Below the pieces are notes generated by a model. It made no database searches and was not told the DNA's origin. It worked only from the letters and a program-made list of their open reading frames with translations. Below, in pieces: positions 25,873-36,900 of a stretch of 64,000 nucleotides of DNA. How positions within the stretch are numbered: the stretch's first letter is position 1; the number at the start of each line of letters is the position of its first letter. Source of the DNA: Cohaesibacter haloalkalitolerans (lineage in GTDB: Bacteria > Pseudomonadota > Alphaproteobacteria > Rhizobiales > Cohaesibacteraceae). The translations under genes were made by a program, and so were the position numbers. The DNA lies in assembly GCF_003574655.1 (NCBI RefSeq), contig NZ_QNUM01000001.1, positions 434,001 through 498,000 on the forward strand, read 5' to 3'.

Positions 25873-27213
25873 TCAGGAGGGGGCGTAGTTGCGTAGCCGG
25901 ATGGCAAAGAAGCCATCCATGCCACCAGCCTCTGGCCAGAAATCCGGCCGGGTTCTGAGACTGCCATCCGGTTCGATGAACGGGGCGAGCTGAGGCATTG
26001 CCTCGGCGGTCAGCGGGTCTATGCCGAAATCGGGATTGTTCATCAGGAAATCGGCGATAAGGCCCGGTCCCTCTTCGGGCTGAAGCGAGCAGGTGCAGAA
26101 GACCAGGGTACCGCCGGGTGCCAGCAGTTCTGCCACATGGTCGAGCATTTTCGCCTGCAGCTTCGAAAAATGTTCAATGTCTTCAGGCGAGCGCTGATGG
26201 ATCAGTTCGGGATGACGCCGCACGGTGCCGGTTGCCGAACAGGGGGCGTCGAGCAGAATGAATGGCCATTTCTCATCGAAACTCTTCTTGAGCACGTCGC
26301 CCTTGACCAGCTCGGCCTTGAGACCGACCCGTTGCAAATTTTCCTCGATGCGGGCAAGGCGCTTGGCAGAAATGTCGAGGGCGGTCACGTCGGCGCCGAG
26401 GGCGGCCAGCTGCATGGTCTTGCCACCGGGTGCGGCGCAGAGATCCAGCACCTTGCGGCCTGCGACATCACCGAACATCTGGACGGGCAGCGTCGCGGCT
26501 GCGTCCTGCACCCACCATGCGCCTTCGGCGTAGCCTTCCAGAAGGTCAACCCGCTCATGGCTGGCAAGGCGAAGGCTGCCGGTCGGCATCTTTTCGGCGC
26601 CAAGGCGCTCCGCCCAGATATCAGCGGAGGCCGGATCCTTGAGACTGAGATCAAGGGGGATCTGCTGTCTGGCATATTGCACCATCATGGCGGCGGTTGC
26701 GTCCGTGCCGTAGGCGTTGGTCAGGGCCTTGTACATCCATTCGGGCAGATTGGCCTTGGCTGGATCGATGGAGGCGAGCTCGTCCGGGCCTTCCTTGCTC
26801 ACGCGTCGCAACACGGCGTTGGTCAGGCCCTTGAAGCCTGCATATTTGCGCCAAGTGCGATAGTGCGACACGGCACAGTCGACCACTGCGTGGGGTGGCG
26901 TGTTCAGGAACAGCAGTTCGGCAGTGCCGATGCGCAGGATATTGCGCAAGGGGCCGGACTTCTTGGGAATGCCGCGATCCATGAAGCGGGCCAGCAGCGT
27001 GTCGATTTCGCCCAGATGCTGCAACACGGTGGTGGCAATCCGTTTGGCAAAGGCCCGATCGTTGCCGGTCAGCTTGCGCAAGGGGCCTTCGGCCAGCTCA
27101 TGGGCATAGGCATCGTCCAGCAAGGCCTTTTCGCTCAATACGGCGTGGATGAGGCGCAGGGCGCCTGCACGTGCGGCCATTCCGCTTTTGCCGGAGGATT
27201 CGGATTTTTCCAT
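25873..27213 (-). CDS. rsmB: 16S rRNA m5C methyltransferase, RsmB-like
   Basis: A 446-residue RsmB/Fmu-type protein: an N-terminal NusB-like RNA-binding domain (residues about 12-140) followed by a Rossmann methyltransferase domain. Seen: SAM motif LDLCAAPGGKTMQLAALGADV, motif IV DAPCSATGTVRRHPE with the Cys, and the catalytic Cys in TCSLQPEEG. RsmB methylates C967 of 16S rRNA in E. coli; the same site is inferred here. ATG 27213 has AAGG nine bases upstream and starts a normal N-terminus; an in-frame start at 27255 is possible. Confidence 0.92.
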   Translation of the reverse strand: MEKSESSGKSGMAARAGALRLIHAVLSEKALLDDAYAHELAEGPLRKLTGNDRAFAKRIATTVLQHLGEIDTLLARFMDRGIPKKSGPLRNILRIGTAELLFLNTPPHAVVDCAVSHYRTWRKYAGFKGLTNAVLRRVSKEGPDELASIDPAKANLPEWMYKALTNAYGTDATAAMMVQYARQQIPLDLSLKDPASADIWAERLGAEKMPTGSLRLASHERVDLLEGYAEGAWWVQDAAATLPVQMFGDVAGRKVLDLCAAPGGKTMQLAALGADVTALDISAKRLARIEENLQRVGLKAELVKGDVLKKSFDEKWPFILLDAPCSATGTVRRHPELIHQRSPEDIEHFSKLQAKMLDHVAELLAPGGTLVFCTCSLQPEEGPGLIADFLMNNPDFGIDPLTAEAMPQLAPFIEPDGSLRTRPDFWPEAGGMDGFFAIRLRNYAPS

Positions 27214-27305
27214 TTTTCGAGGCCTTACGATGCATCTGGAGGCTTTGGGCCGCACGTTTCGGGCACGTCACGGTCCGGCAGAAGGGCTGCCTGACAACGA
27301 AGCAG

Positions 27306-27336
27306 CACCCACGCAAAGGATTGCCTTGCGTGGGTG
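27306..27336. other. Strong hairpin between xth and rsmB
   Basis: A perfect 11-bp stem (CACCCACGCAA with TTGCGTGGGTG) around a nine-base loop. It lies 95 bases past the xth stop and 93 bases before rsmB on the minus strand. There is no T-run, so it may be a Rho-associated 3' end or an mRNA-stabilising structure. Confidence 0.6.
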
Positions 27337-27430
27337 GCTATACATCATATCACCGGAACGGATGCAAGGAAAAGGTTGGCAAACCGGTCCGTTGGGCGCC
27401 TTGAGCCCCTTGGAAAGCCCCAATAGAGGG

Positions 27431-28246
27431 TCAGTCCTGTGGCACGAGATCGAGTTTGGCGATCACTGGTGCATGGTCTGACGGCTTCTCCCAGCCTCGG
27501 GCGTCGCGGAAGACCTCGATGGCGCTGACCTTGTCGGCGGCTGCATCGGTTGCCCAGATATGATCCAGGCGGCGACCCTTGTCGGCAGCCGACCAGTCGC
27601 GGGAGCGGTAGCTCCACCAGCTGTAGAGCTGATGGTCGACGGGGATGTGATTGCGCACCACGTCCTGCCAGGGACCGGCTGCCTGCACCGCATTGAGGGC
27701 ATCGACCTCGACCGGGGTGTGGCTGACGACCTTCAGGAGCTGCTTGTGGTTCCAGACGTCATTCTCATGCGGAGCGATGTTGAGGTCGCCGACCAGAATG
27801 GAAGCGTTGGACGTCTCAACACCGTTCAGCCAGCCCTTCATTTCCTCAAGGAAGTCGAGCTTGTGCTGGAACTTGTCGTTGAGGACAGGATCCGGGATGT
27901 CGCCCCCCGCCGGGACGTAGAAATTGTGAATGCGCAGCGGGCCCTGATCGGTGTCGATGGTGACTTCGATATGGCGCGCGTCGCCCTTGTCACAGAACCC
28001 ATGCATGTCGATACCGGCAAAGGGAATGCGCGAGAGGATGGCCACGCCATGATAGCCCTTCTGGCCGTTGATGGCGAAGTGCTTGTATCCCAGTTTCTTC
28101 AGGGCAGCCGTCGGGAACTGGTCATTGTGGACCTTGATTTCCTGAAGGCAGAGGATGTCCGGTGCCCGATCGGCATTGAATTGCGCGACATGATGCAGTC
28201 TGGGGCGGATGGAATTGATGTTCCAGGTGGCAAGAGTGATGGTCAC
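27431..28246 (-). CDS. xth: Exodeoxyribonuclease III (AP endonuclease)
   Basis: A 271-residue Mg-dependent exonuclease III-family enzyme that cuts at abasic sites in base-excision repair. Seen: ATWNINSIRPR, LCLQEIK with the metal Glu, IHNFYVPAGGDIPD, VGDLNIAPHENDVW, RLDHIWAT and the catalytic SDHAPVIA. GTG 28246 is taken as start: AAGG lies eight bases upstream and the protein then opens with the family's TITLATWN. The frame continues upstream to 28345, but that extension crosses the lolA terminator. It follows lolA and ftsK in the conserved order aminotransferase-ftsK-lolA-xth. Confidence 0.95.
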   Translation of the reverse strand: MTITLATWNINSIRPRLHHVAQFNADRAPDILCLQEIKVHNDQFPTAALKKLGYKHFAINGQKGYHGVAILSRIPFAGIDMHGFCDKGDARHIEVTIDTDQGPLRIHNFYVPAGGDIPDPVLNDKFQHKLDFLEEMKGWLNGVETSNASILVGDLNIAPHENDVWNHKQLLKVVSHTPVEVDALNAVQAAGPWQDVVRNHIPVDHQLYSWWSYRSRDWSAADKGRRLDHIWATDAAADKVSAIEVFRDARGWEKPSDHAPVIAKLDLVPQD

Positions 28247-28338
28247 GGGCGGCGCCTTGTTGATGGAAGGGTTCAGGAATCGATCCGCAGATGGGGAATC
28301 GTCATTGTCTTCATATATAGCAGGCGTTTGGCACAAAA

Positions 28339-28368
28339 AAAGCACCGCATGACATTTCGCGGTGCTTT
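28339..28368 (-). terminator. Terminator downstream of lolA
   Basis: A perfect 10-bp stem (AAAGCACCGC with GCGGTGCTTT) around a ten-base loop, followed on the minus strand by seven T. It lies 37 bases past the lolA stop. Confidence 0.9.
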
Positions 28369-28405
28369 GATCTCTCGTGTTATATGAAGCCGGGTGAAAA
28401 GCGGA

Positions 28406-29101
28406 TCACTTCTGGCCGGGTGACAGGTCATACTTGATCTTGAAGACTGACGGCTTGATGGGCTTGCCCACCTCGACGTTGAAGACGGTGACCGTGGTGT
28501 CATTGCCGTTGGCGTCGCGGATGGTCCACTGGCGCAGCAGCGAATCTTCCCGGTCGAAAATCAGCGTCAGGATGCCATCGCCGAACAGGCTTTCCTGCTC
28601 CACGACCACCGAGACGATGTCATCGGCGATGCTGGCCTGCCGGACGCGCGGGTCGTGGGCCAGATCGAGCTTTTCGGACAGCAGAACGCGCAAGGGCGTC
28701 TTGCTCAGCGGATAGATATCCTGCGTTTTGAGCTTGCGGTCCTCAATGGACAGGGTCTGGCCATCGGAAATGATGTCGGTGTAGGAGGGCTTGGAATAGT
28801 AGAAGCGGATCTTGCCGGGGCGCTGGATGAAGAAATAGCCCTGCAGCGTGTCACCGTTCGGCGCCGTCTGGATGAACTCGCCATTCATGGTCGGGGTGGT
28901 GTTGAAAGCCTTGGATATTTTCTCCAACGCCGCCGTGGAATCGTTCGTCATGTCGGCGCGGGCGGTGTTGGCAAGGGTGAGGCTGAACAGCACCAGAAGG
29001 CTGGCAAACAGCAGCGTGACCGGCTGGAACAGACCCGCTGATGCGGTCCTGGTGCGCGCAGGCTTGTTGAGGGTCAGGCTGTTTGACTGTCGGTAATCCA
29101 T
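28406..29101 (-). CDS. lolA: LolA-like outer-membrane lipoprotein carrier
   Basis: A 231-residue periplasmic protein of the LolA/LppM half-barrel fold, which shuttles lipoproteins from LolCDE to the outer membrane. A long N-region precedes the signal hydrophobic stretch (LFASLLVLFSLTLANTARA, residues about 31-49). The mature domain shows the family pattern TMNGEFIQTAPNGDTLQGYF and IQRPGKIRFYYSKPSYTDII, typical of the alphaproteobacterial type. The ATG at 29101 is chosen over the one at 29107, because AAGG is seven bases from the former and about one base from the latter. Two genes downstream of ftsK in transcription order. Confidence 0.88.
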   Translation of the reverse strand: MDYRQSNSLTLNKPARTRTASAGLFQPVTLLFASLLVLFSLTLANTARADMTNDSTAALEKISKAFNTTPTMNGEFIQTAPNGDTLQGYFFIQRPGKIRFYYSKPSYTDIISDGQTLSIEDRKLKTQDIYPLSKTPLRVLLSEKLDLAHDPRVRQASIADDIVSVVVEQESLFGDGILTLIFDREDSLLRQWTIRDANGNDTTVTVFNVEVGKPIKPSVFKIKYDLSPGQK

Positions 29102-29294
29102 GATCATGCCTTCGTTTTCTCGCTTCCCTTGCGTCGCGCAGCGGCGGGCTTCGCGACGCTCATCTTAAAATTCCGGTTCCGTCTGTAACCAGATAGCAAG
29201 GCAATGCGGCAGAATCACGAAACAATTCTGGTCATTCCTTGATTGTTGCCAAACCTGCCTGCGTCCGGCTCACCCACGTCAGGCCTTGTCCGGC

Positions 29295-32129
29295 CTACAT
29301 GGGGGCCCCTTCTTCCGGCACCAGAACCTCGCGCTTGCCGGCATGGTTGGCCGGGCTGATCACACCATCCTTTTCCATCTGCTCGATCAGGGTGGCAGCC
29401 CGGTTGTAGCCGATGGAGAGGCGGCGCTGGATGTAGCTGGTCGAGGCCTTGCGGTCGCGGATGACGATGTCGACGGCCTTGTCATAGAGGGTTTCTGCAT
29501 CGCTGGCGCTGCCGCCGCCTGCTCCGCCACCGCCGCCATAGCTGTCAGGCCCTTCGCCGTCGGTATCTTCTGTGACCGCTTCGAGATAATCCGGTGTACC
29601 TTGCAGCTTGAGATGGGCGACGATTTCCTCGACCTCCTCATCGGCAACAAAGGCACCATGGACGCGCTGGATGCGGCCGCCACCGGCCATGTAGAGCATG
29701 TCGCCCATGCCCAGCAACTGCTCGGCACCCATTTCGCCCAGAATGGTGCGGCTGTCGATCTTGGAGGTGACCTGGAAGGACATGCGGGTCGGGAAGTTGG
29801 CCTTGATGGTGCCGGTGATGACGTCGACCGACGGGCGCTGGGTCGCCATGATGAGGTGGATGCCGGCGGCACGGGCCATCTGGGCGAGGCGCTGGATGGC
29901 GCCCTCGATGTCCTTGCCTGCCACCATCATCAGATCGGCCATTTCGTCGACGACAATGACGATATATGGCATCGGCTCCAGATCCAGCGTCTCCTGTTCG
30001 TAAATCGGATCGCCGGTTTCCGGATCAAAGCCGGTCTGGATGGTGCGGGTGACTTCCTCGCCCTTGATCATCGAATCGCGGACGCGCTTGTTGAAGCCGT
30101 CGATGTTGCGCACGCCCATCTTGGACATGCTCTTGTAGCGTTGTTCCATTTCGCGCACCGCCCATTTGAGGGCTACGACGGCCTTGGACGGATCGGTCAC
30201 GACCGGGGTCAGCAGATGCGGGATGCCGTCATAGATGGAAAGCTCCAGCATCTTGGGGTCGATCATGATCAGGCGGCATTCATCCGGACGGTGCCGATAG
30301 AGCAGCGACAGGATGGTGGTGTTGATCGAAACAGATTTGCCCGAGCCGGTGGTACCGGCCACGAGCACGTGGGGCATGCGGGCCAGATCGACGACGACCG
30401 GATCGCCTGCGATATTCTTGCCAAGGCAGATGGGCAGCTTGGCCTTGGATTTCTCGAAATCCTTCGACGCCAGCATTTCGCGCAGATAGACGGTCTCGCG
30501 CCGCGCATTGGGCAGCTCGATGCCGATGGCGTTGCGGCCCGGCACTACGGCCACGCGGGCGGAGATGGCACTCATGGAGCGGGCGATGTCGTCGGCAAGG
30601 CCGATGACGCGCGAGGATTTGATCCCCGGTGCCGGTTCCAGTTCATAGAGCGTGACGACAGGGCCGGGGCGGACCTTGATGATTTCGCCACGGATGCCGA
30701 AGTCAGACAGAACGCCTTCCAGCAGGCGGGCGTTGTGCTCGAGCTGGTCGGCGGTCAGGCCTGCGTTCGGGCCGAGACTTTCCGGTTCGGAGAGAATCTC
30801 GAGGGACGGGAACTGGTATTCATCCTTGCGGGTGAACAGGTTGCCCTGACCGGAGCGGACCATGCGCTTGCCCTTGCCACGGCCAGCGGCGCCAGCCGGG
30901 CGGGCCTTGGCGTCTTCATTGGTCGCGGCCCGGTTGCCATACTGGCTGGATGGCCGGTCGACTTCCGGTGGGGCGATACCGACCGGAACGGACTGTGGAG
31001 CGCCATCGTCGTCCCAATCGTCGTCCCCGTTGTCGCCATTGTCATAGCCGTCATCATGGCCTTGCTGCGATGGCGGGGCAAAATCCTGCGGTCCATTGTA
31101 GCCCATGTCGAGGGCGGGGCCGGGTCTTTGCTGCGGATAGCCGGTGGTGGCCGAACGATCAAGGCGCGGCTCCATGCGATCGCTCAGATCACTGAGGCCG
31201 TCGTCTTCATCGGCCAGCAGACGGGCGAGGAAGGATGGCTTCCTGGCCTTTTCCTGCAGCTTGATGCTGCGTTCATGCGCCTTGCGGGCCTTGCTGGCCT
31301 GACGCGACAGGCGCCAGTGGCTGAGGGCACCGAGGGGCACGGACAGCAGGGAACCGCGCTTGCGGCCAGACCCCTTGGTCCGGTCGAGCGTGCCGTCATT
31401 GTCGTGATCATAGTCGAAGGCGTCTTCGTCGTCGTCTTCTTCTTCCCACTCTTCCTCCTCATACTCGGGTTCGGCATAGCCACGGGCCTCATCCTCGGCG
31501 GGACGGGCGGGCTTGCGGCGGAAGGAGAGGTCACGGAAGCCAAGATCGACGGATGCCAGCAGGATCACGAAGCCGAACAGGCCCGTGCCTGCACCAACAA
31601 TGATCGCGCCCAGACCTTGCATGAAGTTGGCGTCGAAGCGATTGATGACGGACAGGAAGGCGTCGCCCACCATGCCGCCGAGGCTGAGCGGCAGTGGCCA
31701 GCTGGACGGCGCGGGAATGCTGGAGCAGGCGATGGCCAGCATGCACAGACCGGCAAACCAGGCCATCAGCCGGTTGCGGCTGGCGCGGGCCGGGCGCATC
31801 AGGACCAGTCGCCAGAACCAGACGGCAGGCGGAATGATCAGAAAGGCCGACGCCAGACCGAGGGCCTGAAAGCTCAGATCGGAAATGATCGCACCAGCCA
31901 GCCCGAACGCGTTGCGCGGGCTGACTTCGGTTGCGTTGGACAGGCTCGGGTCGGCGACATGCCATGTGACCAGACTTGTCGCCACGACACCGCAAAGCAA
32001 CAGCCCGAGCAGCCCAAGGCCTGCATAGGCGTTGCGCCGCAAGGCATGCTTCAAGGCTCCATCACGATCTCGTCTTCCCATGGCTCCGCCTTTATAGGGT
32101 GCGGTTCGATACTCGTCGAATGTGGTCAT
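29295..32129 (-). CDS. ftsK: DNA translocase FtsK
   Basis: A 944-residue septal DNA pump that clears chromosome dimers and activates XerCD. The N-terminal domain has four membrane helices (residues about 35-190). A linker of about 230 residues follows, with a very acidic run ([15 protein letters not shown] near 228) and Asp/Gly/Pro-rich parts. The motor has the Walker [12 protein letters not shown] at about 590-600, Walker [15 protein letters not shown] and the [12 protein letters not shown] motif. The C-terminal gamma domain (last 65 residues) is a winged helix that reads KOPS. ATG 32129 is used; ATG 32081 is an alternative with an SD placed too close. It lies downstream of the aminotransferase gene. 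Confidence 0.97.
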   Translation of the reverse strand: MTTFDEYRTAPYKGGAMGRRDRDGALKHALRRNAYAGLGLLGLLLCGVVATSLVTWHVADPSLSNATEVSPRNAFGLAGAIISDLSFQALGLASAFLIIPPAVWFWRLVLMRPARASRNRLMAWFAGLCMLAIACSSIPAPSSWPLPLSLGGMVGDAFLSVINRFDANFMQGLGAIIVGAGTGLFGFVILLASVDLGFRDLSFRRKPARPAEDEARGYAEPEYEEEEWEEEDDDEDAFDYDHDNDGTLDRTKGSGRKRGSLLSVPLGALSHWRLSRQASKARKAHERSIKLQEKARKPSFLARLLADEDDGLSDLSDRMEPRLDRSATTGYPQQRPGPALDMGYNGPQDFAPPSQQGHDDGYDNGDNGDDDWDDDGAPQSVPVGIAPPEVDRPSSQYGNRAATNEDAKARPAGAAGRGKGKRMVRSGQGNLFTRKDEYQFPSLEILSEPESLGPNAGLTADQLEHNARLLEGVLSDFGIRGEIIKVRPGPVVTLYELEPAPGIKSSRVIGLADDIARSMSAISARVAVVPGRNAIGIELPNARRETVYLREMLASKDFEKSKAKLPICLGKNIAGDPVVVDLARMPHVLVAGTTGSGKSVSINTTILSLLYRHRPDECRLIMIDPKMLELSIYDGIPHLLTPVVTDPSKAVVALKWAVREMEQRYKSMSKMGVRNIDGFNKRVRDSMIKGEEVTRTIQTGFDPETGDPIYEQETLDLEPMPYIVIVVDEMADLMMVAGKDIEGAIQRLAQMARAAGIHLIMATQRPSVDVITGTIKANFPTRMSFQVTSKIDSRTILGEMGAEQLLGMGDMLYMAGGGRIQRVHGAFVADEEVEEIVAHLKLQGTPDYLEAVTEDTDGEGPDSYGGGGGAGGGSASDAETLYDKAVDIVIRDRKASTSYIQRRLSIGYNRAATLIEQMEKDGVISPANHAGKREVLVPEEGAPM

Positions 32130-32237
32130 GATCTGCTCAAGTCCAGTTTCATCTGCCGCATTTCAACCTTTGTACTGTTTTTCACTCACCCTTTTAAGAC
32201 GCGCTCCGATCTGATGTTGCGGTGTCTTGTCGGCGGG

Positions 32238-33440
32238 TCAGCCGATAAGACAGGTGCGCAGCCTTGTGAGGGCTTCTTCTGTTTCTGCCAGATCGCCCAC
32301 CAGAGCCAGACGCAGGAAGCCGTCTCCGGGATTGACCCCCGTGCGGTCCGCGCGTGCCAGATAGGAACCCGGAATGACCTTGACGCCCACCTCTTTCCAG
32401 AGCTTCTCGGTGACCGCGACATCATCGCCAAAGGCACTGACATCAAGCCACAGGAAGAATCCTGCAGGTGGGGTCTCGTATGGCAACTCTTTGCCCAAAA
32501 TGCGGCGTGCCGCATCGAACTTTTCATTATAGAGACGCCGGTTTTCCTTCACATGCTCTTCATCGCGATAGGCAGCGGCGGCTGCCGCTTGTATCGCCAT
32601 GGAGACCTGCGGGGCAACCAGATTGCGGTATTTTGTCCACTGGGTCATGAAGGCGCCGTCTCCGGCAGCAAAGCCGCAGCGCATGCCGGCAAGGTTGGAG
32701 CGCTTGGAAAGGGAATGGAAGGCCACAACGTTGGAGAAATCACCCTCGCAGGCCTGAAGAATGCCCGGAGGCGGGGTTTCCCTGTAGAGCTCGGAATAGC
32801 ATTCGTCGGCAAGAATCATGAACTTGTGCTTGCGGGCCAGCGCGATCAGCTTCTTCCATGTGGCGATGTCGGCGATGTTGCCTTGCGGGTTGGCTGGCGA
32901 CGCGTAGAAGAAGGCGATGGTGCGATCAAGCAGCTCTGTTTCCCCGGCCAGTTCGTCAAGGTCTGGCAGGAAGCCGGTCTCGGCTGTGCCATTGAGGAAA
33001 ATCTGCTCGGCGTCAATGGCCGCGGCGGCGCCCTTGTAGGTGTGGTAGAACGGGTTGGGCAGCAATACGGCAGCGTTGCTGGTGTCCTTGCCAAAATGGG
33101 AGCGGGCCCAGTCGCGGGCGCCGACGCAGGCGTGGAACAGCCCTTCGCGGGTGCCGTTGAGCGGCAGGATATTCTTATCCCCGAGCGGCAGGCCGCCCAG
33201 ATCATAGCGCCAGTTCAGCCAGTCTTCCACCGCCTTGCGGAACTCGTCGGTGCCGCGCATCTGCGGATAGGGGCGGAAATTGTGGGCGTTTTTCATGATG
33301 ACTTCGGGGATGAAGTCTGGAAACGCATGGCGCGGCTCGCCAATGGTCATGTCGATTGGCCGGGCGTCTTTTTCATTCAGCGGTACAACACCGTTCAGCA
33401 GATCTGCCAGTTTCTGGAAAGGAGAACGTTCGTCTTGCAT
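32238..33440 (-). CDS. Class I/II aminotransferase, DapC/AatC-like
   Basis: A 400-residue PLP-dependent aminotransferase of fold type I. Seen: the IGEPRHAFPDFI opening, NPFYHTYKGAA, ASPANPQGNIA, the ADECYSELYRE strand with the PLP Asp, the lysine in FHSLSKRSNLAGMRCGF and the substrate-binding Arg near the C-terminus (FLRLALV). Such genes next to ftsK in Hyphomicrobiales are annotated as aspartate or N-succinyldiaminopimelate aminotransferase; the latter role (lysine and peptidoglycan synthesis) is plausible but not shown. A 108-base gap separates it from ftsK. Confidence 0.88.
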   Translation of the reverse strand: MQDERSPFQKLADLLNGVVPLNEKDARPIDMTIGEPRHAFPDFIPEVIMKNAHNFRPYPQMRGTDEFRKAVEDWLNWRYDLGGLPLGDKNILPLNGTREGLFHACVGARDWARSHFGKDTSNAAVLLPNPFYHTYKGAAAAIDAEQIFLNGTAETGFLPDLDELAGETELLDRTIAFFYASPANPQGNIADIATWKKLIALARKHKFMILADECYSELYRETPPPGILQACEGDFSNVVAFHSLSKRSNLAGMRCGFAAGDGAFMTQWTKYRNLVAPQVSMAIQAAAAAAYRDEEHVKENRRLYNEKFDAARRILGKELPYETPPAGFFLWLDVSAFGDDVAVTEKLWKEVGVKVIPGSYLARADRTGVNPGDGFLRLALVGDLAETEEALTRLRTCLIG

Positions 33441-33945
33441 TGGGAATCAGGGCCTTTCAAAAGCCTTGGGTGTTGCGATAAATCAGCGGTCATTTTAGCT
33501 GGCTTTAGGTTAAGACAGCATTAACTTTTACAAGCGGTAAAGAATGCATAGGCATCCGGCTTGCCGTTGCTGAGCGCATCAGCGGCTGGCCCCGGGGCTT
33601 CGCGCCGATCTATCACAGTTTGGAGGCAACAGGTTCATGGGATTGCCCCGGGCGGACCCGGAGCGTAACTCTGGCGTTGACCAGAGGCTTGGCAAAAAGA
33701 TGATCCAAAGTGACGCATGAGGCAAGGCTTCGGGTATTGATGAAACATCCGATGGTCATGACTTTGGGGAATGGCCAGTGCTGGGTCAGGGCAGTGTTTA
33801 TATCGGGCAGCTGCCGGAGTGGGGACATTGGCAAAACAGCCTGATCGCGCAATGCCATCAGGCTGTTTCCTGGGTGTGGTCAGGCTTTCCCAATCTTGCT
33901 CAGTCTTGTTCGGGAGCCACGGTCTTCATGCTTCATCATGCTTCA
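33441..33945. other. Gene-free interval
   Basis: This 505-base interval contains the GDH terminator and presumably the promoter of the aminotransferase gene. Short open frames here show no family or SD support. Confidence 0.6.
33834..33868 (-). terminator. Terminator downstream of NAD-GDH
   Basis: A perfect 12-bp stem (AAACAGCCTGAT with ATCAGGCTGTTT) around an 11-base loop, with a T-rich tail on the minus strand, 78 bases past the GDH stop. Confidence 0.85.
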
Positions 33946-36900
33946 TCAAGCTTCATGGGCAAGGTCTGACAGCAGACCGGCGGCAACCGCGAACTTGGAT
34001 ACCGTCAGGTCATCGCTTTCGGTAATGGCGTTGACCGCCTTGACCGTGCGCTGGATGGCGGCGGATTCCTGTTCGAGCCAGATTTCCATGCCGCTCTTGC
34101 CTCCGGTGGCCAGACTGAGCACATAGGCGGTCATCTGGTTATGGGCGGCGGAGATGGAATCCCGGACGCGATCAAGAGCCAGCCCTTCATAATAGTCCGA
34201 CACATCGAGATTCTCGGCGAGGGCGTCGATGCGGCCAATGTTGAACTGGCCTGCAACCGCAAAGTAGGCGGCGGCGACTTCGCTGAGAGAATGATGGGAC
34301 CGTTCCGCGATCAGCACCATGTCCGGGATATCCGCAATCAGGAACAGCCGGGCGATTCTGGCGGCGAGATCGGCCGGGATGTCATGCTGTTCGAACTTGC
34401 GGGTTTCCTGGTCCACCAGTTTGCTCAGATAGGCGGGCAGATACTGGTCGAGGCTCTGCGACAGCTCGCCGATGCCTTTGCGATAGAGCGCAACGGTTTC
34501 TGCGATCGGGCAGGATGGGGCAATGTTGCGCATGAACCACTGGATCTTGCTCAACAGCAGCTTTTGCACTTCGCCATAGAGTTCCAGCTGGACGGCACCG
34601 GAGATCTTGGTGTCGAGCGCATCGATTGAGGCATTGAGCCCGGGCAGATCGAAGGAATCGCGCACGATCATGTAGGCGCGGGCTATATCTGCGGTCGAAG
34701 CACCGGTCTTGTCGGCAATGCGCGGCACCAGCGTCGCTCCACCGCGGTTGATCATCGAATTGGCGATGACCGTCGAGATGATTTCCCGGCGCAGGCGATG
34801 GTCCCTGATTTCCTCGGCATAGGTTTCGCGCATCTTCTCGGGGAAGTAGCGCATCAGTTCCAGCTCCAGATAGGGATCGTCGGGGAAGCTGCTGTGCAGC
34901 AGGCTGGAATAGAGGGTGTTCTTGGCATAGGCCAGAAGCAGGCCCACTTCGGCGCGGCTCAGTGGCTGGCCCTTCTTTCTGGCCTCCTTGAGGGCTTCAT
35001 TGTCGGGCAGGAACTCGACCGCACGATCCAACTCGCCGGATTCCTCCAGCCGTTCCATCAGGCGGCGCTGATAGCCGAAGTCTTCCATGCCACGCAGTTC
35101 GGTGAGCGAGATCGACAGGGTCTGGAGATAGTTGTTGCGCAGGATCAGCTGCGAAACATTGTCTGTCATCTCGACAAGTAGCCGGTTGCGTCCCTCAAGA
35201 TCGATCTTGTTCTGCCGAATGGCAGCGCCGAAGGCGATCTTGATGTTGACCTCCATGTCGGAGCTGTTGACGCCAGCGGAATTGTCGATGGCGTCGGAGT
35301 TGCAGCGGCCGCCGAGATGATGAAACTCGACGCGGGCCCGCTGGGTGACGCCCAGGTTCGCCCCTTCGCCGATGACCTTGACGTTGAGGTCCTTCGGTGT
35401 CACGCGGATGGCATCGTTGGCGCGGTCGCCCGCGTCGGCATTGGTCTCGGAGCTGGCGCGGATATAGGTGCCGATACCGCCGAACCAGAGCAGGTCGACC
35501 TCGGCCATCAGAATGGCTTTCATCAGTTCCTGCGGGGTGACCTTGGTCTTGGTGATGCCAAGGGCGGCGCGAGCTTCTTTCGACAGGGAAATGGCTTTTT
35601 CCGTGCGTGCATAGATGCCGCCACCCTTGGAAATCAGGCTCTCATCATAATCCCGCCAGGAGGAGCGACCCAGATCGAAGACCCGTTTGCGTTCCTTCCA
35701 GCTTTTGGCCGGATCCGGATCGGGATCGATGAAGATATCCCGGTGATCGAAGGCGGCGATCAGGCGGGTTTCCTTTGACAGCAGCATGCCGTTGCCGAAG
35801 ACGTCGCCGGACATGTCGCCGACACCAACTGCGGTGAAGGGCTCGTTCTGGATGTCGCGATCCATTTCGCGGAAGTGCCGCTTGACCGCTTCCCAGGCAC
35901 CACGGGCGGTGATGCCCATCTTCTTGTGGTCATAGCCGGCTGAACCGCCAGAGGCAAAGGCGTCGCCGAGCCAGAAATCATAGGATTCGGAAATGCCGTT
36001 GGCGATGTCCGAGAAGGACGCGGTGCCCTTGTCGGCGGCGACAACCAGATAGGGGTCGTCCTCGTCGTGGCGGATGACATCTTTCGGCGGCAGGATGGCC
36101 TGTCCTTCCAGATTGTCGGTGACGTCAAGAAGCGCCGAGACGAACAGCTTGTAGGATGCAATGCCCTCGGCCATATAGGCTTCCCGGCCACCTGTGGTCG
36201 GCAGGTGCTTGGGTACGAAACCACCCTTGGAGCCGACGGGCACGATGACCGCGTTCTTGACCTGCTGGGCCTTTACCAGCCCGAGCACTTCGGTGCGGAA
36301 ATCCTGTGGTCGGTCTGACCATCTGAGGCCCCCGCGGGCAACCTTGCCAAAGCGCAGATGCAGGCCCTCGACCCGTGGGCTGTAGACGAAGATTTCGCGG
36401 AACGGCTTGGGCTCGGGCATGTCTTCCATGGCGCGCGGATCAAGCTTGATCGACAGGGTCGGCTTGAAGTCGCCATCGGCGGTGCGCTGGTAGAAGTTGG
36501 TGCGCAGAGCGGCCTGGATCACATTGTGGAATTTGCGCAGGATGCGGTCGTCATCAAGGTTGGAGACCTGTTCCAGTGCGGTGAGAATGCCATTCGACAG
36601 GCGATTGCATTCTTCTGTCCGCTTGGCCTGAGCCGGATCGAACCGGGCGTGGAACAGATGCACGATGAGGGCAGCCAGATCCGGATATGTGTTGAGGGTT
36701 TCCCACATGTAGTCCTGATCATAGGGAATGCCGATCTGGCGCAGATAGCGGGAAATGGTTCTCAGGATCGTGATGTCGCGCCATGGCAGGTCGGCGGCCA
36801 TCGACAGCTTGTTGTAGCCATCATTCTCGGCCTCGCCGTTCCAGACGGCCAGGAAGCAGGCCTCCAGATCGTCGTGGACATCCTTGAAGGGGATCGGCTT

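Noticed and set aside
29286-33524. Open frame of 1412 codons on the plus strand
   Set aside because: It runs exactly antisense to ftsK and the aminotransferase gene, has no recognisable domain, and arises from GC-rich codon bias of those genes.
33613-33858. Small minus-strand gene downstream of GDH
   Set aside because: Its ATG lies inside the terminator hairpin of GDH and there is no SD.
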